From: Candidatus Latescibacterota bacterium
Lineage (GTDB): Bacteria > Latescibacterota > UBA2968 > UBA8231
Assembly: GCA_021295675.1 (NCBI GenBank)
Contig: JAGWBY010000109.1
Location: forward strand, 979 to 18,051
Direction of reading: 5' to 3'
Length of the DNA: 17,073 nt
Shown: one piece after another, positions 1 through 5,934 of the stretch
How the letters are laid out: every line of letters begins with the position of its first letter
How positions within the stretch are numbered: the stretch's first letter is position 1
Program-made: the position numbers and the translations under genes
Notes under the pieces: generated by a model
The model's input: the letters and a program-made list of their open reading frames with translations, nothing else
The model's database searches: none
Told to the model about the DNA's origin: nothing

Positions 1-752
1 GTTAAGGCCGCCGCCAGCGTCGTTCCAGTCCCCGCAAACGGATCGAGCACCCAGTCTTCTTTGACGGAAAACATGCAGACAAGCCGATAGGCCAACTCAA
101 ACGGAAAGGCCGCGCTGCGCTCGCGGGTCGGCGCATCGACGAGCCCTTGCGAAGTTCCCTTCACATCAAGCCACACGTCCGAAAACCAGACGTTGCGCTC
201 CTCCCAAAAAAAGGCGCTCTCGCGGCGCTTGGCCTTCTCCGCGGCGGTTGTGAATGTTCGCCGTCGTCCTTTTCTAAGCACGAGAATGTATTCGTGCTCA
301 TAGGTCACATACGCCCCTACGGGCAGCATCCCAGACCCCATAAACTTGTTGGGAGCGTTGGTCTGTTTGCGCCAGAGTATATCGGGCAAAGCCGCAAAAC
401 CTTGGCCGAGGAAGCTGCTGAGGATGCGGGAGTGATTGGAGTATAACTGGAAGTCGCCATCCAAGGTTCGGGTGGCGTCGCCGATGTTGATGCAGGCAAT
501 GGCTCCCGACTTCAGGATGCGGTTGCACTCCAGCCAAACCGCATCGAGCAACTCGTGCATGAGCGCGAAAGCGGCCTGTCCGTTGCTGCGCGACAGTTGC
601 TCCCCAATGCGATCGTCTTGGAGCGCAAAAATCTCATCCCACATTTCCACCATCGGATAGGGCGGCGAGGTGACTATCAAATCAACCGACTCATCCGCGA
701 CCCCCGCCATGGACTGGGCGGGGCCGCATATCAGCTTAGCGGTGGTTTGCAT
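1..752 (-). CDS. Site-specific DNA methyltransferase, beta-class amino type (partial, C-terminus cut by window edge)
   Basis: The frame reads without stops from an ATG at 752 to the window edge (about 250 residues seen). The catalytic motif IV, TSPPYPM, lies near residues 28-34, and the AdoMet-binding motif I, DPFAGTGTT, near residues 237-245. This order (catalytic motif before AdoMet motif) is the beta class of the N4-cytosine/N6-adenine methylase fold. The TSPPY form is common in N4-cytosine enzymes, but I cannot fix the modified base or target site. An in-frame TAG lies a few codons upstream, so ATG 752 is the only sensible start; no clear Shine-Dalgarno precedes it. The enzyme would methylate a short site using S-adenosylmethionine. 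No restriction endonuclease lies on the visible side; a partner could lie beyond position 1, otherwise this is an orphan. Confidence 0.88.
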   Translation of the reverse strand, partial: MQTTAKLICGPAQSMAGVADESVDLIVTSPPYPMVEMWDEIFALQDDRIGEQLSRSNGQAAFALMHELLDAVWLECNRILKSGAIACINIGDATRTLDGDFQLYSNHSRILSSFLGQGFAALPDILWRKQTNAPNKFMGSGMLPVGAYVTYEHEYILVLRKGRRRTFTTAAEKAKRRESAFFWEERNVWFSDVWLDVKGTSQGLVDAPTRERSAAFPFELAYRLVCMFSVKEDWVLDPFAGTGTTLAAAL

Positions 753-841
753 GGATGCTGTGTCTCTGTGAAAACTCTACTGTGTCAATCAAGCTACACG
801 CCGTTACACATCTTCAGCAAAGTAGGTCTCGTCTAGTTTTT

Positions 842-856
842 TCACATCGTATGTGA
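842..856. promoter_or_regulatory. Operator-like palindrome TCACATcgtATGTGA
   Basis: A perfect 6-bp inverted repeat with a 3-bp centre lies in the 188-bp intergenic region between the divergent methyltransferase and oxygenase genes. It sits about 23 bp upstream of the candidate -35 box at 880. The symmetry and position suit a dimeric regulator, but no regulator gene is visible. Its use as an operator is inferred. Confidence 0.3.
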
Positions 857-879
857 TTTCGGAGACCACGCCGACGCCG

Positions 880-908
880 TTGATTGCGGCTACTCAATGC
901 CGTATCCT
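880..908 (+). promoter_or_regulatory. Candidate sigma-70-type promoter for the PhyH-like gene
   Basis: TTGATT (880-885) and TATCCT (903-908) are separated by exactly 17 bp and lie 32 bp upstream of the ATG at 941. A strong Shine-Dalgarno (AAGGAGG) then precedes that ATG. The hexamers are imperfect matches, so this is a sequence-only prediction. Confidence 0.42.
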
Positions 909-940
909 TTCGGGAAGCACCCTGCACAAGGAGGACAACC

Positions 941-1693
941 ATGGCCACACCCCGCATTGACGACCGCGACTGGTCGGATCTGACCACCGGCCAGCGCATC
1001 CGCCAACTCGAAGTCGAAGGCTACCTCGAACGCCAGCGCGGCCGCAGCAACATCCAATTCGACGGCGGCGAAATCACCGCCCTACTCGGCCACCCGCCGA
1101 CACTCGCGTTCCTGCGCGAAATGTTGGGCGACGAAGTGATCTTCATGCACTACGGCGATGCGCGCTCCGAACCCGGCCATCCCGGCATCAGCCTCCACGC
1201 CGATGGCCAACCCTATGGCTCCAAAATTTTCGGCTTTGAAGGCTCTTGCCCGGTTTTGATACGGGTGCTCTACTATCTCGACGACCTCATCCCAGAGGTC
1301 TCGCCTTTCCGCGTGGTGCCGCGCTCGCACCTGTGCCTGCACGCCGACGCCAACCCCTATACGCGCTACAAATCCCATCCCGAAGAAGTCATGGTTCCCT
1401 GCAAGGCCGGTTCTGCCGTGCTCATCCACCACCGCGTCTTCCACGGCAACTTCCCCAATATCGGTGCCTATCCGCGCGAAATGCTGGCCATCGCCTACCG
1501 ACCCGCTTGGGCCGGCCCAGTCGATGAAATTAACCCCTGGAGCGAGGAAGACCTCCAGACCTTACCCGGCGAAATCCGCCCGCTCTTCGCCGACCGCAAC
1601 ACGCGCCACTGGGACTACCACGGCGGCAACAAGCCCCCGAACATGGTCTCCGAGGCTCCGGGCATGGACCCCAGCCGTTGGGAGCGCGCCTAA
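941..1693 (+). CDS. Phytanoyl-CoA dioxygenase (PhyH) family Fe(II)/2-oxoglutarate oxygenase
   Basis: This 250-residue protein has the double-stranded beta-helix oxygenase signature. The iron ligands are H86 and D88 (LHADGQ) and H168 (RVFHGN), and R179 is a plausible 2-oxoglutarate anchor. It would couple 2-oxoglutarate decarboxylation to hydroxylation of an unknown small substrate in the cytoplasm. ATG 941 is chosen over an in-frame ATG at 884 because AAGGAGGACAACC lies directly before it. Relatives I remember carry a strand-helix segment after LEVEGY ('vvlp.ll...', about 35 residues); here GY at 27-28 runs straight into LERQRGRSN. The protein is short for the family, so an in-frame deletion near base 1025 is possible. 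It converges on the SDR gene with a 2-bp gap. Confidence 0.85.
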   Translation: MATPRIDDRDWSDLTTGQRIRQLEVEGYLERQRGRSNIQFDGGEITALLGHPPTLAFLREMLGDEVIFMHYGDARSEPGHPGISLHADGQPYGSKIFGFEGSCPVLIRVLYYLDDLIPEVSPFRVVPRSHLCLHADANPYTRYKSHPEEVMVPCKAGSAVLIHHRVFHGNFPNIGAYPREMLAIAYRPAWAGPVDEINPWSEEDLQTLPGEIRPLFADRNTRHWDYHGGNKPPNMVSEAPGMDPSRWERA

Positions 1694-1695
1694 CG

Positions 1696-2436
1696 CTACC
1701 GAGTGAACACCGTCCCCCGCACGTAAGATCCTTCCTCGGAAGCCAAAAACGCCAAGATCCGCGCTATCCCCATCGGGTCCCCCAGCACGGCGTTCCTCTT
1801 TGCTTCCTCTGGATCGCGGCCTGCGGCCTCGGCCCCCTGCGCTATATTCCTCAGCTTTAGCGGCGTTGCAATACCCCCAGGGCAAACCACGTGCAAGCGC
1901 ACCCCCTTAGGCCCTAACTCACCTTCGAGTTTGTAGTGCAACCCGTGCTGCCCCGCCTTACTCGCGGCATAAGCATAAGACGAGGAACCGCCCCGCACGC
2001 CCGCGCCCGAGGCGATGATTAGCAGCACGGATTGGCCGGCTGCTGCCAAGAGCGGCGTCGCGTATTTGGCCGACAGAAAGGTGCCCTTCAAGTTAGTATC
2101 GAGCGTCGCGTCCCAATCCTCCTCCGACAGCTCCTCAATCGTCTTGAACGCCCCCGTCAAGACCCCAGCCGCGAAAACCGCCACATCAAGGCGGGCGGTG
2201 TGCTCTCTGATCTGCGCGACCGACGCGGCCACGCTCTCCTCCGAACGCACGTCCGTGGCGTAGAAATGCGCTTGGCCCCCGGCGGCCTCGATCTGCGCCA
2301 CCGCGGCTCGGCCCTCCGCTTCGTTGTAGTCAATGATGTGGACGCGTGCCCCTTCTTGGGCGAAAAGTTCAGCAGCAGCCCGGCCAATGCCAGTGGCCCC
2401 GCCGGTTACCAACGCATCTTTGTTTGCTAGCTTCAC
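1696..2436 (-). CDS. SDR-family NAD(P)-dependent oxidoreductase
   Basis: A classical short-chain dehydrogenase of 246 residues. The Rossmann glycine motif TGGATGIG is at 11-18, the acidic residue that often favours NAD is D36 (IIDYN), the adenine-binding D is at 62 (TDV), and N115 lies in the helix-4 position. The catalytic set is S143 with Y156xxxK160 (YAASK). The usual NNAG is replaced by FAAG (88-91). The substrate cannot be read from sequence. The start is a GTG at 2436 with AAAGGAGG ending about 5 nt upstream. The C-terminus ends at YVRGTVFTR, without the common 'VDGG' tail. The gene is convergent with the PhyH-like gene and divergent from ctaA. Confidence 0.9.
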   Translation of the reverse strand: MKLANKDALVTGGATGIGRAAAELFAQEGARVHIIDYNEAEGRAAVAQIEAAGGQAHFYATDVRSEESVAASVAQIREHTARLDVAVFAAGVLTGAFKTIEELSEEDWDATLDTNLKGTFLSAKYATPLLAAAGQSVLLIIASGAGVRGGSSSYAYAASKAGQHGLHYKLEGELGPKGVRLHVVCPGGIATPLKLRNIAQGAEAAGRDPEEAKRNAVLGDPMGIARILAFLASEEGSYVRGTVFTR

Positions 2437-2475
2437 ATGTGCCTCCTTTTAGCGCGTGCGGCGATGCGGCAAAAG

Positions 2476-2503
2476 TTGCCAATATATCGCCAGGGAATAT
2501 TTT
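2476..2503 (+). promoter_or_regulatory. Weak candidate promoter for ctaA
   Basis: TTGCCA (2476-2481) and TATTTT (2498-2503) are 16 bp apart in the 96-bp gap between the divergent SDR and ctaA genes. The predicted transcript would start about 20 nt before the ATG at 2533. AT-rich sequence in this otherwise GC-rich stretch gives some support. Confidence 0.3.
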
Positions 2504-2532
2504 CTACGAGAGATTTGTTCAAACTCCGCCAC

Positions 2533-3537
2533 ATGACCACCAATCGCCAACTCGCCATCTGGCTTCTTGCTGTCTCGGCCCTCATCGTCGTCCTCGTAGT
2601 GTACGGGGGCTGGGTGCGCCTGACCCGCTCGGGCCTATCCATCGTCGAGTGGAACGTCGTCACCGGCGTCGTTCCGCCGCTGAGTGATGCGGCCTGGGAA
2701 AGCGAATTCGCCAAGTACCGGCAGACACCCGAATACCAGCTCGTCAACTATGGCATGGAACTGGACGCATTCAAGTTTATCTACTACATGGAGTTCGGCC
2801 ACCGCTTGCTCGGTCGGCTGGCCGGGCTGCTCTTTGTGGTGCCCCTGCTCTATTTCCTCTGGTGCCGAGCCATTCCCCGTGCCCACATACCTGCCTATCT
2901 GGGCATTGGCCTGCTCTTCGCCCTCCAGGGTTTGGTGGGATGGCTGATGGTCAAGAGCGGCTTAGACGACCGGCCCCAAGTAAGTCACCTGCGCTTGACC
3001 TTGCACCTTTGTTGCGCCCTGGCCCTTTTGGCCGCTTGCCTCTGGCAGGCCCTCGGCTATCTGTCGTCTGCGGCAGAGGCTCGGTCGGTGCCTCGCACCG
3101 CGCGCCGCCTTTGCGCTTGGCTGTTTGCCGCCGTCTGCCTTCAGATCGCCGCTGGCGGCCTAGTCGCCGGACTCAAGGCCGGACACCTATCGGATACTTT
3201 TCCCAAAATGTTCGGGGTTTGGGTTCCGGCCGGCTTGTGGTCTATGCAGCCGCTGCTGGTAAACCTGCTCGACAACCCCACTACCGTCCACTTCCAACAC
3301 CGCTTCTTCGCCTTTGCGGTCCTCGGGCTGGCACTAGCCCTTTGGGTAGCTGCCCGCCGCACGGCCCTAAAAGCTGGGGCTGGCCTAATCCTCTGCTTGG
3401 TAGTGGTGCAGATCGGCTTGGGAATCGGCACGGTCGTCGCGCACGTGCCTTTGGCCTTGGCATCGCTGCATCAGGCAGTGGCCGTGGCCCTGCTCGCTGC
3501 CGCGCTTTTTCTTTGCCACCGCGCGTACAGAGGCTAG
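2533..3537 (+). CDS. ctaA: Heme A synthase (CtaA/COX15)
   Basis: The 334-residue integral membrane protein oxidises the heme O methyl group to the formyl of heme A, the cofactor of aa3-type cytochrome oxidases. It has about eight hydrophobic helices. The four conserved heme-binding histidines are present: H90 (EFGHRLLGR), H158 (LTLHLC), H256 (HFQHRFFA) and H313 (SLHQAV). The signature GGWVRLTRSGLSIVEW is at 25-40. The first outer loop (GVVPPL...YQLVN) has no cysteine pair, matching the alphaproteobacterial/mitochondrial form and not the Bacillus form. The start is placed at ATG 2533 because the family begins just before the first helix; an in-frame ATG at 2437 would add 32 non-conserved residues. 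No good Shine-Dalgarno is seen. The stop overlaps the purO stop on the other strand. Confidence 0.93.
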   Translation: MTTNRQLAIWLLAVSALIVVLVVYGGWVRLTRSGLSIVEWNVVTGVVPPLSDAAWESEFAKYRQTPEYQLVNYGMELDAFKFIYYMEFGHRLLGRLAGLLFVVPLLYFLWCRAIPRAHIPAYLGIGLLFALQGLVGWLMVKSGLDDRPQVSHLRLTLHLCCALALLAACLWQALGYLSSAAEARSVPRTARRLCAWLFAAVCLQIAAGGLVAGLKAGHLSDTFPKMFGVWVPAGLWSMQPLLVNLLDNPTTVHFQHRFFAFAVLGLALALWVAARRTALKAGAGLILCLVVVQIGLGIGTVVAHVPLALASLHQAVAVALLAAALFLCHRAYRG

Positions 3538-4253
3538 ACCGCCTCATAGCGGTTGATGATCTCGGTTTCGACCGCGCCATTGGCCGCGATTCGGCGCACT
3601 GCAAGCGCGATCCGATGCTCGGGGTTTAGGGCTTCCCAGAGGTGGGCGGGCGCGTCGGCGAGAGGCAACAGGTAGGGAACTCCAGAAAACGAAGGCAGCG
3701 GGTCGCCATCTGAGTCGTACGTGGTAATAGCGTAACCGTAGCCTAGTTCGACGCAGTCGAAGCGGAAGAAGTGGCGTTCGCTGCGCTCAGGATCAAAGGG
3801 GCTGGCCTTGAGTATGGCAAGCCAAGCCTCATCGGCCTCCAGATCGACATAACCCGCTATGCGCGGCGTGTAGTTGGGCGGATCCGGCTCGTGGAACCAG
3901 CCAGCCAAGCTCTCGGCAAAGCTGCGACCGGCGGCAAAACCCTCGTGTATGGCGTCGGTATGTACCCCATTGGAGACAATACTGCGCCGAGCGCAAACGC
4001 GCATGGCGTTGTAAATGATGAGCGTGGGGTCGCTCAACTTAGCGGGATCGGCGGCTTTGGTCCGCAACACGTCGTCCTCGGCGACGAAGATGCGGTTGCG
4101 GCTGTTGGCACTGCGTCCCGAGATCCAGTAAACCTGCATCCAAGTCCCCTCCGCAGCCCGGCCGATTACAATGCCGCGGCCTACGTAGGGGTTTTCGGCC
4201 AGCCGTTGCTGTAAATTGGCCGTAGCCTGTTCTCTCGCCTTTTTTGGCACCAT
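3534..4253 (-). CDS. purO: IMP cyclohydrolase, PurO (archaeal) type
   Basis: This 239-residue protein matches the IMP cyclohydrolase-like family. Near the N-terminus it reads YVGRGIVIG, then VYWISGRSANSRNRIF (about residues 23-55), the hallmark opening of PurO-type enzymes. The reaction is ring closure of FAICAR to IMP, the last step of de novo purine synthesis. In most bacteria PurH does this, so a PurO-type protein is notable. No purine gene is adjacent. The last four bases (CTAG, 3534-3537) are shared with the ctaA stop on the other strand. ATG 4253 lies 7 nt after a TATACT box and has no Shine-Dalgarno, suggesting a leaderless message. Family membership is fairly sure; the exact activity of the bacterial subgroup is less so. 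Confidence 0.8.
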   Translation of the reverse strand: MVPKKAREQATANLQQRLAENPYVGRGIVIGRAAEGTWMQVYWISGRSANSRNRIFVAEDDVLRTKAADPAKLSDPTLIIYNAMRVCARRSIVSNGVHTDAIHEGFAAGRSFAESLAGWFHEPDPPNYTPRIAGYVDLEADEAWLAILKASPFDPERSERHFFRFDCVELGYGYAITTYDSDGDPLPSFSGVPYLLPLADAPAHLWEALNPEHRIALAVRRIAANGAVETEIINRYEAV

Positions 4254-4260
4254 GCCACAT

Positions 4261-4287
4261 AGTATAGAACAACGCTACACTCGGCAA
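4261..4287 (-). promoter_or_regulatory. Candidate leaderless promoter of purO
   Basis: On the minus strand TATACT occupies 4266-4261 and ends 7 nt before the purO ATG (4253). A start about 7-8 nt after the -10 box would fall on or next to the ATG. A poor -35 candidate, TTGCCG (4287-4282), lies 15 bp further upstream. The missing Shine-Dalgarno agrees with leaderless translation. Confidence 0.38.
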
Positions 4288-4314
4288 AAGCGCGACAGCA
4301 CCACCTTTGGGCGC

Positions 4315-4367
4315 AAAAAAGGCCGGTGCCTTTTCTCGACGGGGAATATCGAGAAAAGGCACCGGCC
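4315..4367 (-). terminator. Rho-independent terminator with 19-bp perfect stem
   Basis: GGCCGGTGCCTTTTCTCGA (4321-4339) is the exact reverse complement of 4349-4367, with a 9-nt loop. Read on the minus strand it is followed by six T (4320-4315). It begins 28 nt past the stop of the small gene at 4396 and ends that transcript before purO. The stem is unusually long and perfect for an intrinsic terminator. Confidence 0.88.
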
Positions 4368-4395
4368 TGAACGAGGCTCGGCCGAGGCAGCCTAC

Positions 4396-4590
4396 TTAGC
4401 TGCGCTTTAGTACCGGCAGACCGTTTTTGCTCTCAGACACCTGATAGCCAGCCGGCACCGCGTCGAGAGCTCCTTCTTTTTCGGTTTTAGCAAAGAAATA
4501 AATTGTCTGCGAGTTCCCGTTTTTGAGGGTCGTGGTCCGGGAATGCAGAATATACGTGACCCCCTTGGAATTCGTATGCGAAAAGGCCAT
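4396..4590 (-). CDS. Small conserved protein of unknown function (64 aa)
   Basis: The ATG at 4590 has AAAGGAGATGCT directly upstream, a strong ribosome site. A longer in-frame reading from 4689 is less likely because it has no such site and its extra residues look random. The product starts MAFSHTNSKGVTYILHSR, has an aromatic core (QTIYFFAKTEKEG) and ends LPVLKRS. From memory this resembles a widespread small bacterial family with the pattern 'TNSKG..Y.LH......G..Q.IYFF......ALD..P.GY.V.E...GLP.LK'. I know no function for it. It has no membrane segment or signal peptide and is basic near both ends. It has its own terminator and is divergent from rpsU, which could mean a translation or stress role (inference). 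Its roughly 100-nt leader holds a 7-bp inverted repeat, GAAGTCG/CGACTTC (4627-4652). Confidence 0.78.
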   Translation of the reverse strand: MAFSHTNSKGVTYILHSRTTTLKNGNSQTIYFFAKTEKEGALDAVPAGYQVSESKNGLPVLKRS

Positions 4591-4749
4591 AGCATCTCCT
4601 TTATGTGAACAATAAGAGGAAGTATGGAAGTCGAACGGCAAAGCACGACTTCTCTCTGAATAGGGGAGTCTTCTTAAAAAAAAGACCATTTAGGCAAAAT
4701 CGCAACTACTTTATAGCTCTCGCCTCGTGCCAGCACGGTCGCCGAGATG

Positions 4750-4782
4750 GCTCTTGACTAAGAGCAAGCCATAGCGTAGAAT
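4750..4782 (+). promoter_or_regulatory. rpsU promoter with an inverted repeat over the -35 box
   Basis: TTGACT (4754-4759) and TAGAAT (4777-4782) are separated by 17 bp, the best sigma-70 match in the window, and lie about 50 bp before the rpsU ATG. The -35 box sits inside the inverted repeat GCTCTTgactAAGAGC (4750-4765). A second short palindrome, CGTGCcaGCACG, lies at 4726-4737. A repressor or fold could compete with polymerase here (inference). Confidence 0.6.
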
Positions 4783-4831
4783 ATATTTTTTCTTACGCAG
4801 GAACTTAACAGTTAAAGGTCAGGAGCAGTAC

Positions 4832-5146
4832 ATGAGCAATTTCAGCGTCGAGGTTCGATCGGACGAACCCTTTGAAAAGGCGCTACGGCGCTTTACGTCC
4901 AAAACCCGCAAAGCCGGCTTGTTGCGCGACTTGAAGAAGCGGCGTTTTTATACTAAACCCTCGGTCCAGAAGAAGATCAACCGCCAAAAGAGCATCCGTC
5001 GGCAGCAGAAGGCCATTCGCATGGCCGAGGTTGGCTTCGTCCGCGGTGCCGGTGGACGCGGTACCGGTGGACGCAGTGCCGGTGGACGCAGTGCCGGTGG
5101 ACGCAGTGCCGGTGGACGCAGTGCCGGTGGACGCAGCCCGCGCTAG
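4832..5146 (+). CDS. rpsU: 30S ribosomal protein S21 (bS21) with repetitive Gly/Arg-rich C-terminal tail
   Basis: Residues 1 to about 66 are ordinary bS21: an N-terminal SVEVRSDEPFEKALRRF, then KTRKAGLLRDLKKRRFYTKPS, then a lysine/arginine-rich helix. It binds 16S rRNA on the small subunit near the anti-Shine-Dalgarno, affecting initiation. Typical bS21 is about 58-71 residues; this one is 104 because of a tail, GGRGT, four exact GGRSA units, then GGRSPR, from residue 74 on. The tail is like RGG/GAR RNA-binding tails and is surely disordered. AGGAG (4821-4825) precedes ATG 4832. The gene has its own promoter and is followed 82 bp later by the cold-shock gene. A seven-T run (5150-5156) follows the stop but lacks a convincing hairpin, so read-through into csp is possible. 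Confidence 0.93.
   Translation: MSNFSVEVRSDEPFEKALRRFTSKTRKAGLLRDLKKRRFYTKPSVQKKINRQKSIRRQQKAIRMAEVGFVRGAGGRGTGGRSAGGRSAGGRSAGGRSAGGRSPR
5051..5134 (+). repeat. In-gene 15-bp tandem repeat in rpsU
   Basis: Five full 15-bp units and one partial unit begin at 5051, 5066, 5081, 5096, 5111 and 5126. Units 2-5 are identical (GGTGGACGCAGTGCC); the first differs at two bases and the last keeps only the first nine before diverging. Identity at the DNA level, including third codon positions, points to recent slippage expansion. The unit length keeps frame, so copy number could vary between strains without breaking S21. Confidence 0.95.
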
Positions 5147-5228
5147 AGTCTTTTTTTGGTCAATCCTGCTCTAAGCCCGGTTTGGAACGCTTAGTTCAAC
5201 GCTATTACGAAGGGAGGTAACCTTCATC

Positions 5229-5445
5229 ATGTCCGAACGTCAAAGTGGATCCGTCAAATGGTTCGATAGTTCCAAGGGGTTTGGTTGACGTCTTCGTCCA
5301 TTACAGCGCAATTCGCGGTGATGGTTTCCGCTCTCTAGAAGAAGGTCAGAAGGTGGAATTTGAAACGGCCGCTAGCCCCAAGGGCCTCCAAGCCCGAGAC
5401 GTGATCGTCATCGGCGCGGCCCCCGAAACCGAAACTCCGCAATAA
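5229..5445 (+). pseudogene. Cold-shock protein gene with internal frameshifting deletion
   Basis: From ATG 5229, behind a strong AGGGAGGT (5211-5218), the frame reads [19 protein letters not shown] and meets TGA at 5286. The next frame then continues as [27 protein letters not shown] to a TAA at 5443. The two halves are the front and back of one CspA-type domain. The missing middle is the end of RNP1 (FI) plus the loop before DVFVH, normally about 8-9 residues. One base remains in its place, so about 23 or 26 nt are lost. The rest, including ribosome site and terminator, is intact. As written, no full RNA-binding beta-barrel can be made. It may be a true recent pseudogene or an assembly error. 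An intact product would be an RNA chaperone of about 79 aa. Confidence 0.85.
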
Positions 5446-5463
5446 TCCCTCCAGACAAACACG

Positions 5464-5498
5464 AAAAGCGCAGGGCCTTGAGGTTCTGCGCTTTTTTT
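5464..5498 (+). terminator. Rho-independent terminator after csp
   Basis: AAAAGCGCAG (5464-5473) pairs with CTGCGCTTTT (5486-5495) across a 12-nt loop, and the T run continues to 5498. It lies 18 nt past the csp stop. On the other strand, where the VOC gene ends at 5512, the same stem is followed by TTTTCG, so it may work weakly in both directions. Confidence 0.88.
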
Positions 5499-5511
5499 GT
5501 GCCAACCCAGC

Positions 5512-5934
5512 CTAGTGAGTCTGGAAAAACTCCACGACTTCGCCGTTGGGGCCTTTGAAAAAGGCAATCGTCACGTTCAGCCTGTCCAGCGTCAGATCCT
5601 TGGGTTCGACCGTGATCTCGCATCCAGCCTCTCGCACCCGCTCAGTGGCGGCGCGCGCGTCTGTAACCGCCAAGGCAAAATGCGTCACCGGATCGTTGGG
5701 ACTTTCGGCCCCAGGTGCGGGCGACTCGGCCGTAGGAGCGAAGAGTTCAAGGTGGCTTCCGTCGCCTGCATCCAAGAGCGCGATCTTGCGCTCAGGAGAG
5801 CCAAATTCGGCGACCACCTCCATCCCCAGCACATCTCGGTAAAAGCTCAGCGACGTTTCCCAATCGCGCGTCTGCACGGCTACGTGATGCATTCCACAAC
5901 CGGCGATTACAGCGTTTTTGTCACCTATAGGCAT
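5512..5934 (-). CDS. VOC-superfamily protein (glyoxalase I-like)
   Basis: The 140-residue protein has two beta-alpha-beta-beta-beta halves. The first opens GMHHVAVQTRDWETSLSFYRDVLG and the second begins near THFALAV. The four metal-ligand positions of glyoxalase-type proteins are filled: H17, E63 (HLELF), H85 and E135 (EVVEFFQ). This supports a metal-dependent lyase, isomerase or dioxygenase, but the substrate is not readable; methylglyoxal detoxification is one option. The ATG at 5934 has AGGAAG upstream and overlaps the 3' end of the ADP-ribosylglycohydrolase gene by 10 bp, so the two are probably translationally coupled. It is the last gene of the minus-strand run that starts with frdA. 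Confidence 0.87.
   Translation of the reverse strand: MPIGDKNAVIAGCGMHHVAVQTRDWETSLSFYRDVLGMEVVAEFGSPERKIALLDAGDGSHLELFAPTAESPAPGAESPNDPVTHFALAVTDARAATERVREAGCEITVEPKDLTLDRLNVTIAFFKGPNGEVVEFFQTH

Noticed and set aside
2862..3629. A 255-codon plus-strand open frame overlapping ctaA and the 3' end of purO.
   Set aside because: Arg/Pro-rich translation without motifs; ctaA in the other frame has all four heme histidines.
4627..4652. GAAGTCG/CGACTTC inverted repeat in the leader of the small gene as a riboswitch.
   Set aside because: Only one 7-bp stem with a 12-nt loop is seen and no known riboswitch core is recognisable; noted in the gene entry only.
5051..5134. Short tandem repeats that could suggest a CRISPR array or integration site.
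   Set aside because: Units are contiguous 15-mers without spacers and lie in frame inside rpsU, encoding GGRSA.
5150..5156. Seven-T run after rpsU as an intrinsic terminator.
   Set aside because: The sequence before it forms only a 3-bp stem (AGCccgcGCT), too weak to call.
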